Source: Porticoccaceae bacterium (lineage in GTDB: Bacteria > Pseudomonadota > Gammaproteobacteria > Pseudomonadales > Porticoccaceae). Taken from it: a stretch of DNA of 41,468 nt. The translations under genes and the position numbers were made by a program. A model generated the notes under the pieces. That model saw only the letters and a program-made list of their open reading frames with translations. It had not been told where the DNA came from and did not search any database. Positions 34,197 to 41,468 of this stretch are shown piece after piece. Location: the NCBI GenBank assembly GCA_017858135.1, contig JAFMBY010000011.1, forward strand, positions 1 to 41,468, in the 5' to 3' direction. Positions within the stretch are counted from its first letter, which is position 1. The number at the start of each line of letters is the position of its first letter.

Positions 34197-35531
34197 CTAT
34201 TCGCGGTTATTGGTTATCCAGATTAAAAAGCGTACCTTGAATTCCGGTACCCGCCAAATCAAGAGCATTAAAAAAGCGATGTTGGCACCCGACATCAGGG
34301 CAAAGTATTGTGGAATCGTTAGCTGCATAACGCTCAAGCAGACAATGCCCACTAATGCACCGGTCACCATAAATACCGCATTGAAGACATTGTTTGCCGC
34401 GATGACCCGTGCTCGTTTATTGCTGGCCGAACGCGATTGCACCATGGCGTAGAGCGGGACAATAAAAATGCCACCAAACATGCCGATGGCGGCGAGATCG
34501 ATAAAAATGCGAATACCACCGCTGAGGCCAAAAAATTCCAACGGCATAACGTCACTACTACCGACATTGGTCAGTTGATAGCTCTCCGATGCGAAGAAAA
34601 GATCGCCGCTAAACAGCGTCAGGCCTATTGCACCAAGCGGGATGAGACCGGGTTCGACCTGTTGGCCGGATACTTTGGCGCAGAGAATCGAGCCAATGGC
34701 AACGCCGATAATAAAGGCGCCTAAAAGCACCGAAATCAGCGTCGCGTGTCCCTGTAGTACGGTGACGGCGAAATTGGGTACCTGAGTTAAAATACTACCG
34801 CCGAACAGCCAAAACCAAGAGATGCCCATAATGCAGTAGAACACGGTCATATTTTCTCGAGCAAAGGCCATATTGCGCGCGGTTTCGGCGATTGGATTGA
34901 GACTGATACGAATATCGCCTTTGTCCGCCGGCGCATCGGGAATGAAACAGCTGGCCCGCCAGCCGACCAGCGCGACTGTAATTGCCAGCCCCCCGACCAA
35001 CAATGCACCGCCCTCATAGCTTACCAGCCACGCGCCTATGAGCGTGCCGACCAGAATTGAAACAAAGGTACCCATTCCCACCTGTGCATTGCCGGCCATT
35101 AACTCTGCAGCGGCTAGGTGTTGCGGAATAATTGAATACTTGATCGGACCAAAAAAGGCAGACTGCACACCGAGTAAAAATAAAACGCTTAACATCATCG
35201 CGATATTACTGCTGTAAAGTGCATAGCAGCCCACCAGCATGATAATGATTTCGGCAAATTTAACCCGCCGGATCAGCCAGGCTTTATCATATTTATCAGC
35301 TAGCTGGCCGGCAGTGGTAGAAAAAAGGAAGTAAGGCAGTATGAACAGACCCGCGGCCAGATTGGTGAGAAAATTAGTATTGCTCGCAGAGGCAGATGCG
35401 CTGCTGACGACAATCACCAGCAAGGCATTTTTAAATAGATTGTCGTTCAGTGCACCCAGAAATTGGGCGATAAAAAATGGCAAAAAGCGCCGTTGGCTGA
35501 AGAGATAGAACTGGCCCTGTTGTTTATTCAC
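34197..35531 (-). CDS. MFS transporter, LplT-like (lysophospholipid-transporter type)
   Basis: This 444-residue protein has about twelve membrane segments. The N-terminus (FFIAQFLGALNDNLFKNALL, about residues 19-38) and GQLADKYDKAWLIRRVKF near 75-92 are typical of LplT and of the transporter part of fused LplT-acyltransferase proteins. LplT flips lysophospholipids to the inner leaflet for re-acylation. Here the transporter stands alone: it ends cleanly at 444 residues and no acyltransferase/acyl-ACP synthetase gene is next to it. The start is GTG at 35531 with AGGG about eight bases upstream. The specific substrate is inferred from family resemblance. Confidence 0.8.
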   Translation of the reverse strand: MNKQQGQFYLFSQRRFLPFFIAQFLGALNDNLFKNALLVIVVSSASASASNTNFLTNLAAGLFILPYFLFSTTAGQLADKYDKAWLIRRVKFAEIIIMLVGCYALYSSNIAMMLSVLFLLGVQSAFFGPIKYSIIPQHLAAAELMAGNAQVGMGTFVSILVGTLIGAWLVSYEGGALLVGGLAITVALVGWRASCFIPDAPADKGDIRISLNPIAETARNMAFARENMTVFYCIMGISWFWLFGGSILTQVPNFAVTVLQGHATLISVLLGAFIIGVAIGSILCAKVSGQQVEPGLIPLGAIGLTLFSGDLFFASESYQLTNVGSSDVMPLEFFGLSGGIRIFIDLAAIGMFGGIFIVPLYAMVQSRSASNKRARVIAANNVFNAVFMVTGALVGIVCLSVMQLTIPQYFALMSGANIAFLMLLIWRVPEFKVRFLIWITNNRE

Positions 35532-35592
35532 AGTTGTGCCCTATTCGTTATTAATATGTCGCGGGATTTCAATCTCAGCCCAGCATACTACA

Positions 35593-35991
35593 TTAACCGT
35601 CGCGAGAAAGGTGGGCTAGTGCAGCGGCATTTTGCTCCCAATTTTGGCCATCAAAAATATCCACCTCAATAGACTCAACATGGCTGCGATCGAGGCAGCG
35701 CAGATTGACGCTAAAACCATCTGGATTAGAGCGCGGTGTATAAAATGCTTTGATACCGCAGTGTTTACAAAAGGTATGCTGTGCTGCGCCGGTATTGAAG
35801 GTATAAGTCGTTATTGCCTCCTCGCCGCAGAGCAAACGAAATTTGGACGCTGGAACAATCATCTGGTCACCGCCGCTGCGATAACAGATCGAACAGTTAC
35901 AGGCATGCGCATGTAAATGGCTTGGCGCATCGATCTCAAATTGCACTGCACCGCAATGACAGGAACCTTTGTGGATTTTGAACTCTGACAT
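35593..35991 (-). CDS. GFA (glutathione-dependent formaldehyde-activating)/CENP-V family zinc protein
   Basis: This 132-residue cytoplasmic protein of the GFA fold holds zinc through cysteines. The conserved set is Cys11 and Cys13 (GSCHCGAVQFE), Cys31, Cys33 and Cys36 (CNCSIC), and Cys75 and Cys78 (FCKHCG). Only a few members act on the glutathione-formaldehyde adduct, and most are uncharacterised, so an enzymatic role is not certain. The ATG at 35991 has AGAGGG eight bases upstream; the frame extends seven codons further without support. It diverges from the third TonB receptor. Confidence 0.88.
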   Translation of the reverse strand: MSEFKIHKGSCHCGAVQFEIDAPSHLHAHACNCSICYRSGGDQMIVPASKFRLLCGEEAITTYTFNTGAAQHTFCKHCGIKAFYTPRSNPDGFSVNLRCLDRSHVESIEVDIFDGQNWEQNAAALAHLSRDG

Positions 35992-36275
35992 TAAGACAAC
36001 CCTCTGAACCAAAGTGATTGTGCAAGATTATAGTAATTGTTGTCGCTAAATAGTGCTTTTTTTGGCGGCATCATCGTCACGGTGTTTATGATCTCGCTCT
36101 ATAATAAAAGCCTATGAGAATGCTGCACCCGGCAGAGTCAATGGATGCAGGCGAATAAAAATAAAAACAAAAATTTCACCTGCAATATGGTACCCTAGAC
36201 GAGGTTTGTAGTACCAAAAGACCGCTTTCAATAAAATTTTAAATGATACTCTTACATCTATCTCGGGGGAGATTT
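35992..36275. other. Divergent intergenic region before the third TonB receptor
   Basis: This 284-base region is AT-rich. A forward TATAAT lies at 36100-36105 without a good -35 box at the right distance. A 14-codon ORF (36114-36158) follows it but has no ribosome-binding site and is not called. An ATG at 36243 is in frame with the receptor but is not used, because the ATG at 36276 has the strong site. Confidence 0.35.
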
Positions 36276-38774
36276 ATGAAAACCACTTCTATTTGGAAAT
36301 TAACCTCAATGGCTGCGGCCATTATTGCGAGCACTGCTGTGTTCCCAACCGTTGCGTTTGCACAAGACGCTATGGTTGAAGAAATTGTTACCACCGGTAG
36401 TCGCGCCAAAGCACGTTCAGCGACTGACACTGTCGCTGCAGTCGATGTAATCAGCAGTGCCGAACTGACCAATCAGGGTGATATGGACGTAGCTAATTTG
36501 CTGCGTAACTCTGTTCCTTCTTTTTCAGTCAATGATCAGCCTATTAGTGACGCGGCGACTTTGGTTCGTCCATTCCAGCTTCGTGGCATGGCGCCAGATC
36601 ACTCTTTGATCTTGGTAAATAACAAGCGTCGTCACAGAGCAAGCGTTATCGTTTGGTCTGCTGGTGGTATCTCAGACGGTTCTCACGGTGCTGATGTTTC
36701 AACTATTCCCGGTATGGCACTGAAAAGCGTAGAAGTGTTACGTGACGGTGCAGCAGCACTTTATGGTTCTGATGCGCTTGCCGGTGTTATCAACTTTAAA
36801 CTTAAAGATGCAAGTGAAGGCGGTAGCGCTGAAATCCGCATGGGTGAGTACAGCGAAGGCGATGGCCAAATGGCTTACTTCGCCGGTAACATGGGTATGG
36901 AGCTGGGCGCCAACGGTTTTGCCAATGTCACACTGGAGTACGGTTCATCTGATGAAACTGTTCGTTCAGTTCAGCGTGATGATGCGGCAGCGCTAATCGC
37001 AGCCGGTTACCCCGTTGCAGATCCTGCGCAGAAGTGGGGTCGTCCGTTTGTTGATAACGATCTTAAATTGTTCGTCAATTTTGGCACTCAGCTGACTGAC
37101 AAGGTTGAGCTGTATGGTTATGCCAACTACGCGAGTAAAGATGTCGATGGTGGATTCTACTTCCGTAATCCTACTAATCGCGGTGGCGTTTATGCCAGTG
37201 ACGGCAACTTGCTGGTCGCTGATACAACTGGTGATATGTCAGGTAACTGCGATCAGTATGCTGTAGATGCTTCGGATCCAACCAGTGCAGCGCTTGCTGC
37301 AGCAATTACTGGCCTCAAAGCTGATAATAATTGCTTTAACTTTAACGAAACCATTCCCGGCGGCTTTACTCCTCGCTTTGGTGGCACTGTTACTGACATC
37401 ACCTTTATGATGGGTTTAAAAGGTGAGTTGGATAACGGTTTGACTTGGGATGTGAGTGCGTATCGTGGTGAAAACGAAGGCGACTTCTACATTAACAATA
37501 CAGTTAATGCGAGCCTTGGTGAGAACACTCCACGCAACTTCGATCCAGGTCTGTACCGTCAGACTGACGTGAACTTTAACGCTGACTTTACTTACGCGTT
37601 GAGTGAAACAGTCAATATCGCTTTTGGTGCTGAGCATCGTACTGAAGAGTTTACTATTGGCGCTGGTCAAGAAGAATCCTACATTGACGGCGGCCTTGGT
37701 GTTCAAGGTTTTAGCACGTCAACTAATGGTTTCCCAGGCTTCTCTCCTGATATCGCGGGTGACTTTGATCGTTCGAACGATGCTATCTATATAGATGGAG
37801 AGTGGGATGCGAGTGAAGATCTTCTGTTAGCTGCTGCAGTTCGCTTTGAAGACTTTGATGGCTTTGGTAGCACGACCAATTATAAGTTGGGTGCTAATTA
37901 CAAGCTGGATGACAATTTCGGTATTCGCGCTACATTGAGCACCGGTTTTAAAGCACCTACTGCAGGTCAGTTGAACGCGTCTAATATCTCTACGCTGATC
38001 GACACTGCCACAAACCAGTTAGTGAACAAAGGTGTTATTCCAGCGAGCAACCCTGTTGCGGCATTTGCCGGTGCGGAAGCGCTGCAGCCAGAAGAGTCTG
38101 AGAACTACACTGTCGGCTTTTATGGCAGCGTTGGTGAGATTGATATCACCTTCGATTACTTCAACATTGATGTGACTGATCGTCTGACTCTTTCGAAAGA
38201 TTTCAGTTTGTCAGAAGCTGATATCGCTACGCTGACAGCGTCTGGTGTTTCGGGTGCCGATGATATCGCTGTTTTCCGTTTCTTCACCAATGACTTCGAG
38301 ACAAAGACCAGTGGTATTGATCTGGTAATGTCGACAAGCACTGATTGGATGGGCGGCACGACTGCGTGGAATTTGGCCTATAACCACACTACAACTGAGA
38401 TCACTTCTCGCGGCGAATATATCGATGATGACCGTGAGCGTTCGATCGAAGAGATGTCACCTGACACACGTTATAACGTGTCTGCCAACCATATGATGGA
38501 CGGCTGGCGCGCTCTTGCCCGTGTCTCTTACTACGGTGACTGGTTCGATTCAAACCAAGGTATGGTCTATGACGGCGAGTACGTTGTTGATGTTGAAGTG
38601 TCTTACGATCTTAATGAGAGTTCTGCGCTTATGATCGGTGGCAACAATATCTTTGACGAAGCGGGTTCCACAAAGCATAACGGTGCCGCTGGCGCTGGTA
38701 ATATCTACAGTGAATTTGCCCCAATGGGATTCAGTGGTGCGTTCTGGTATGCCAAGTACAGCTACAACTTCTAA
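36276..38774 (+). CDS. TonB-dependent receptor (no STN domain)
   Basis: This 832-residue outer-membrane receptor starts at the ATG at 36276, which follows GGGGGAG. A signal peptide is cut after AFA (residue 29). The TonB-box region (MVEEIVTTGSRAK) follows, then the plug with FQLRGMAPDHSLILVNNKRRH and RDGAAALYGSDALAGVINFKL, then the barrel with FKAPTAGQLN. The last residue is Phe, as usual for barrels. The plug lacks the GGxG-type central region of the second receptor, so the two are different subfamilies. Codon use is strongly biased to GGT, CGT and GCT, again suggesting high expression. It is a single gene with its own terminator. The ligand is unknown. Confidence 0.93.
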   Translation: MKTTSIWKLTSMAAAIIASTAVFPTVAFAQDAMVEEIVTTGSRAKARSATDTVAAVDVISSAELTNQGDMDVANLLRNSVPSFSVNDQPISDAATLVRPFQLRGMAPDHSLILVNNKRRHRASVIVWSAGGISDGSHGADVSTIPGMALKSVEVLRDGAAALYGSDALAGVINFKLKDASEGGSAEIRMGEYSEGDGQMAYFAGNMGMELGANGFANVTLEYGSSDETVRSVQRDDAAALIAAGYPVADPAQKWGRPFVDNDLKLFVNFGTQLTDKVELYGYANYASKDVDGGFYFRNPTNRGGVYASDGNLLVADTTGDMSGNCDQYAVDASDPTSAALAAAITGLKADNNCFNFNETIPGGFTPRFGGTVTDITFMMGLKGELDNGLTWDVSAYRGENEGDFYINNTVNASLGENTPRNFDPGLYRQTDVNFNADFTYALSETVNIAFGAEHRTEEFTIGAGQEESYIDGGLGVQGFSTSTNGFPGFSPDIAGDFDRSNDAIYIDGEWDASEDLLLAAAVRFEDFDGFGSTTNYKLGANYKLDDNFGIRATLSTGFKAPTAGQLNASNISTLIDTATNQLVNKGVIPASNPVAAFAGAEALQPEESENYTVGFYGSVGEIDITFDYFNIDVTDRLTLSKDFSLSEADIATLTASGVSGADDIAVFRFFTNDFETKTSGIDLVMSTSTDWMGGTTAWNLAYNHTTTEITSRGEYIDDDRERSIEEMSPDTRYNVSANHMMDGWRALARVSYYGDWFDSNQGMVYDGEYVVDVEVSYDLNESSALMIGGNNIFDEAGSTKHNGAAGAGNIYSEFAPMGFSGAFWYAKYSYNF

Positions 38775-38824
38775 GAAGCTCGTAATGAGTTGATCAGAAG
38801 AAAAGCAGTAAAAAGTACGTTAAG

Positions 38825-38852
38825 AAGGGGTGCCAATTGGCACCCCTTTTTT
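38825..38852. terminator. Strong terminator after the third TonB receptor
   Basis: AAGGGGTGCC (38825-38834) pairs with GGCACCCCTT (38839-38848) around AATT, followed by more T. The palindrome is nearly symmetric and may also end the convergent acetyltransferase transcript. Confidence 0.92.
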
Positions 38853-38873
38853 ATATTTAAAAAATAAAAAACA

Positions 38874-39377
38874 TTAGCTCAAATCAAAACCAAGAACAGT
38901 GGTACTGCGATTGCCGACAACACGGCGATCCAAATCGACAAAAGTGCTTAACTCTTTAAAGCCAGCCTTTCTCATCATGCCCGCCGATGCGACATTTTCT
39001 GTATGACGATCTAGCAACAGCATCTTGGCGCCTAAGTCGGGAGCGCGCTGAATCACCTGCGATAGCAGACTACTGCCAATTCCGCGGCTGTTGTAATCTT
39101 TATGCACCACCACCTCGGCAATATAAACCGTCGACTGTGCATGGGAAAATTCAAGATAGTTTTCGGGTAGTGCGCGTGGATGATAAAAAATGGCTAAACC
39201 AATCATCTGCTCTTGAACAGAAGCAACTAATGCAGAAGCCTTTCCCGCGGCGATTAACGCGAACTCACTGTCGACGCCATCCAGCGGCAAATGATTCCAT
39301 GGATTGATGCCGTGTTGAAAAAGAAAGGCTTTCAGTTTATCCAGTTCGGTAAGCTTTGCGAGTTGATATTTTATCAT
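38874..39377 (-). CDS. GNAT-family N-acetyltransferase
   Basis: This 167-residue cytoplasmic enzyme transfers an acetyl group from acetyl-CoA to an amine. The acetyl-CoA site (motif A) is seen near residues 89-105: VVVHKDYNSRGIGSSLL, with the R-G-x-G turn. The SAGMMRKAGFKEL stretch near 131-143 is the usual GNAT C-terminal element. The acceptor is unknown. The N-terminal region resembles diamine-acetyltransferase-like GNATs only in a general way. It is a single gene facing the receptor terminator. Confidence 0.88.
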   Translation of the reverse strand: MIKYQLAKLTELDKLKAFLFQHGINPWNHLPLDGVDSEFALIAAGKASALVASVQEQMIGLAIFYHPRALPENYLEFSHAQSTVYIAEVVVHKDYNSRGIGSSLLSQVIQRAPDLGAKMLLLDRHTENVASAGMMRKAGFKELSTFVDLDRRVVGNRSTTVLGFDLS

Positions 39378-39547
39378 GGGCTTTATTATAGCTGCTCTCC
39401 AAAACGCGATGCTGACTACTCTGTCATTGCGCTTTCATGTGGCGCGCATGGGTAACGTTGAAAGCAGGTTTTTTATCGATAGAGATCGACGCTTTTGCGT
39501 ACCTTAATCATTCGTTATTGAGTTGCGAATGTCGGTAAAAAACTCTG

Positions 39548-40234
39548 TCATGGCAGATTATTAATTGCTGTCACCAAGGCTTCGGCAACCGCTGCTGACG
39601 AGCCCGGATTTTGTCCGGTTATAAGTAAACCATCCACTACCGCCAGGGGATTCCAGTCCTCAACCTTCTGATATAAGCCACCCATTGCGATCAGCTCATC
39701 TTCGAGCAAATAGGGCACCACATCCGTTAGCTCCACCGCAGCTTCTTCGCTGTTACTAAAGCCCGTGACTCTTTTGCCCATTACTAACGGATTACCCTTT
39801 TTATCCCTCGCCTTTAACAACACTGCAGGTGCATGGCAAACTGACGCTACGGGCTTACCGGCAGCAATAAAGCTTTCGATCAGGGCAATGGACTCTCTAT
39901 CATTGTGTAAGTCCCATAGTGGGCCATGTCCGCCGGGATAAAATACGGCATCGAATTTTTTCATTTCAACTTCTGATAATTTGACCGTCTTTGCCAGTTC
40001 ATCTTGCGCCGCTTGGTCGTCCTCAAATCGGCGTGTATCATCAGTTAGAAAATCAGGCTCATGGCTCTTTGGATCAAGCGGCGGTTGACCGCCAAGTGGC
40101 GAGGCAAGCGTAACTGACACGCCCGCATCTTTTAAGTAGTAATAGGGGCTGGCAAACTCTTCCAACCAAAAGCCGGTTTTATTACCCGTATCACCTAATT
40201 GGTCGTGTGAGGTTAAAACAATTAGTACGTTCAT
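39548..40234 (-). CDS. DJ-1/PfpI family protein (type 1 glutamine amidotransferase-like, Hsp31 group)
   Basis: This 228-residue cytoplasmic protein belongs to the Hsp31-type branch of the DJ-1 superfamily, whose members act as glyoxalase III or as chaperones. Cys133-His134 form the nucleophile elbow (ASVCHAPAVLL), and a Glu at 25 or 26 (GFWLEEF) supports it. The YPGGHGPLWDL stretch near 99-109 is diagnostic. It is distinct from the YajL-like protein at 27655, so the window has two DJ-1 subfamilies. AAGGAT lies about nine bases before the ATG at 40234. Confidence 0.9.
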   Translation of the reverse strand: MNVLIVLTSHDQLGDTGNKTGFWLEEFASPYYYLKDAGVSVTLASPLGGQPPLDPKSHEPDFLTDDTRRFEDDQAAQDELAKTVKLSEVEMKKFDAVFYPGGHGPLWDLHNDRESIALIESFIAAGKPVASVCHAPAVLLKARDKKGNPLVMGKRVTGFSNSEEAAVELTDVVPYLLEDELIAMGGLYQKVEDWNPLAVVDGLLITGQNPGSSAAVAEALVTAINNLP

Positions 40235-40360
40235 CGGTTAGATCCTTTTGGGAGATTTTTTTATTTTGAGAGTTTAAGAGTTTAAAAATTTGCCAGAGCC
40301 TACAGGACCCTATTAAACATAACGCTTAACAGCGGAGCAATAGCCGTTAAGACATACTGT

Positions 40361-40645
40361 CTATGCGGTTCTTTCCTGAACACATTCATACGAGCCCATT
40401 TCAAATTCACGACAAATCAAAGGCCGGTATTCATAAATCGAACACATAAAGGTGTCGCGATCTACCGCTGAGCACCAACCGTCATCTAGACGCAGCATCG
40501 TCTCTGCGCCCCATTTGTCCACTGAAATATGTTTATCTGGCACGCCTGTATCGGTGAGAATCATCACCTCTAAGCGACAACAGCGAGCCTGACAAGTAGA
40601 ACAGCTGATATCAGCTTCCGCTATATTTTTAATATTAATGGTCAT
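40361..40645 (-). CDS. YkgJ-family cysteine-cluster protein
   Basis: This 94-residue protein has eight regularly placed cysteines: 15, 18, 22, 23, 58, 68, 78 and 88. The N-terminal CSTCQARCC and the C-terminal MCSIYEYRPLICREF are typical of the YkgJ/zinc-or-iron-chelating group. A bound metal or Fe-S cluster is likely; the function is unknown. The ATG at 40645 is chosen; a TTG four codons upstream is possible. Neither has a clear ribosome-binding site. Confidence 0.8.
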   Translation of the reverse strand: MTINIKNIAEADISCSTCQARCCRLEVMILTDTGVPDKHISVDKWGAETMLRLDDGWCSAVDRDTFMCSIYEYRPLICREFEMGSYECVQERTA

Positions 40646-40692
40646 ATGGATAAGCAATTAGCAAGGTGAATATGTCGCCAAATCGAGGCCAG

Positions 40693-41154
40693 CTATTTTT
40701 TTCGATAACGCTTTTCCATGCCATCGAGAAAGTTGCGCAGCACTTGATCAAGACACTCTCGATAGTTTTTATGGTCGGGCCGACGAAAGAGGGCACTCAA
40801 CTCATGCTTGCTCATAGTGAACTCATTTAGTTTGAGTATCTCAAGTAAATCATCCGCCTGTAAACTCAGCGCAATTTTCAACTTTCGCAGCACACTGTTA
40901 TTGCTCAGAAAATGCTCCGGCTCAGGTGTGCCTTTTTCGCTTGGGCCTCGATTTTTTATAATCAGGCCATTGAGAAAGCTAGCGAGATTGACATCCTCAC
41001 ACAAAACAAACTCAGGCTCTCCTTCGCGCGCTAACCAAGTAGCCAGCTCAGGTTTATTTCCTTCATATCCGCCGAGCTTAAATAGAGATAGCATAAGCTG
41101 ATCGCTAAAATCGAAAATGTAACGCACTCGGCGCAAGATATCATTATTATTGAT
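40693..41154 (-). CDS. DUF1456 family protein (YehS-like), apparent ATC start
   Basis: This protein of about 153 residues has two tandem copies of the DUF1456 unit; the second, near 80-140, carries VLRKLKIALSLQADDLLEIL and RRPDHKNYRECLDQVLRNFL. It follows E. coli YehS (about 156 residues) along its whole length; the family function is unknown. The first usual start codon in frame is TTG at 41136, but that would cut off the conserved NNDILR beginning. The frame reads I-N-N-N-D-I-L-R from an ATC at 41154, exactly seven bases after AGGAGG. A true ATC start, or a sequence error in an ATG, is therefore likely. It follows the DUF6172 gene by two bases. Confidence 0.82.
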   Translation of the reverse strand: MNNNDILRRVRYIFDFSDQLMLSLFKLGGYEGNKPELATWLAREGEPEFVLCEDVNLASFLNGLIIKNRGPSEKGTPEPEHFLSNNSVLRKLKIALSLQADDLLEILKLNEFTMSKHELSALFRRPDHKNYRECLDQVLRNFLDGMEKRYRKK

Positions 41155-41156
41155 AA

Positions 41157-41459
41157 CTAGTCCTCCTGTGCCGGCGCGGCGCCACTAGCCTCAATGGCTT
41201 TTGCAGTAATTTCCACATAAATGGTCGTAATGTTTTTTTCAACAAGCTCATCGATACTTTTCGTTAGCGAAGACAGGTGCACGTCAATAGCAGTCTCTTC
41301 AGATTCCCCAAATTTGCAATCAAAGCCCCAATATTTGGCTTCAGCGGGTAGGGTCTTAACCCGTTCTTTCTTAAGGAATTTCCTGATCTCATGTTTTACC
41401 GAGTCTACGACCCGAGGTAGCTTGATTTTAGGGTGTTCTAACTTAAAGGTCTTTTTCAT
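41157..41459 (-). CDS. DUF6172 family protein
   Basis: This 100-residue soluble protein is rich in Lys and Glu. It has the DUF6172-type opening MKKTFKLEHPKIKLPRVVDS, followed by VKHEIRKFLKKER, and YWGFDCKFG near 43-51. Its function is unknown. The ATG at 41459 is eight bases from the window edge, with AGGA five bases upstream, so the gene is complete. It precedes the DUF1456 gene, whose ribosome-binding site lies inside its last codons; the two form a coupled pair. Confidence 0.8.
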   Translation of the reverse strand: MKKTFKLEHPKIKLPRVVDSVKHEIRKFLKKERVKTLPAEAKYWGFDCKFGESEETAIDVHLSSLTKSIDELVEKNITTIYVEITAKAIEASGAAPAQED

Positions 41460-41468
41460 TGGGATCCT

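Noticed and set aside
36114-36158. Possible 14-codon leader peptide before the third receptor
   Set aside because: It has no ribosome-binding site and no attenuator-like stem or codon runs follow it.
41462-41467. BamHI site at the right edge as sign of a cloning junction
   Set aside because: The bases also fit the ribosome-binding site of the last gene, and a single hexamer is no evidence.

Overview
The window looks like a chromosomal stretch of a marine, heterotrophic gammaproteobacterium. The housekeeping order rsmD / ftsY-ftsE-ftsX-rpoH, together with mutM, coaD, trmB, gshA, dsbB and rsd, is gammaproteobacterial. Three large TonB-dependent receptors, a TRAP transporter and balanced base composition suggest a Cellvibrionales/SAR92/OM60-like lineage. 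The phylum-level call is solid; the lineage is inference. No rRNA, tRNA, CRISPR array, phage module or insertion sequence was seen, and no gene is clearly broken.

Layout. (1) 1-2695: a gene-free, hairpin-rich leader, then TRAP permease genes dctQ and dctM without a visible binding-protein gene, then a YciA thioesterase. (2) 2709-3668: a reverse-strand lipase-like alpha/beta hydrolase. (3) 3754-14962: an uptake and signalling block. It holds an ECF sigma factor, a FecR-like anti-sigma factor, a TonB receptor with an N-terminal signalling (STN) domain, a second TonB receptor ending in a strong terminator, a methyltransferase, a small exported protein and an exported S9 peptidase. A lone exbD converges on it. 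(4) 15681-22526: housekeeping genes mutM, coaD, rsmD, ftsY-ftsE-ftsX, rpoH, a DUF423 protein and trmB. (5) 22685-28239: a lipoprotein FKBP isomerase with a sigma-E-like promoter, rsd, the overlapping operon dsbB-lrgA-lrgB, gshA with a small unknown gene just upstream, and a YajL-like DJ-1 protein. (6) 28278-35531, all reverse: an RND efflux pump with its adaptor, a dicarboxylate/amino-acid symporter and an LplT-like MFS protein. (7) 35593-41459: a GFA-family zinc protein, a third TonB receptor, a GNAT acetyltransferase, a second DJ-1 protein, a YkgJ cysteine-cluster protein, and a DUF1456-DUF6172 pair at the edge.

How the genes work together. The most system-like part is 3754-15497. The sigma, anti-sigma and STN-receptor trio is a complete cell-surface signalling set. 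It is followed by a second receptor and an exported serine peptidase. The simplest reading is a substrate-induced uptake and cleavage system for a peptide-like ligand. The same gene set accompanies lasso-peptide isopeptidases in other Proteobacteria, but no lasso biosynthesis genes are present here, so a scavenging role is a hypothesis. Several genes start at TTG or GTG with good ribosome-binding sites, and the DUF1456 gene appears to start at ATC.
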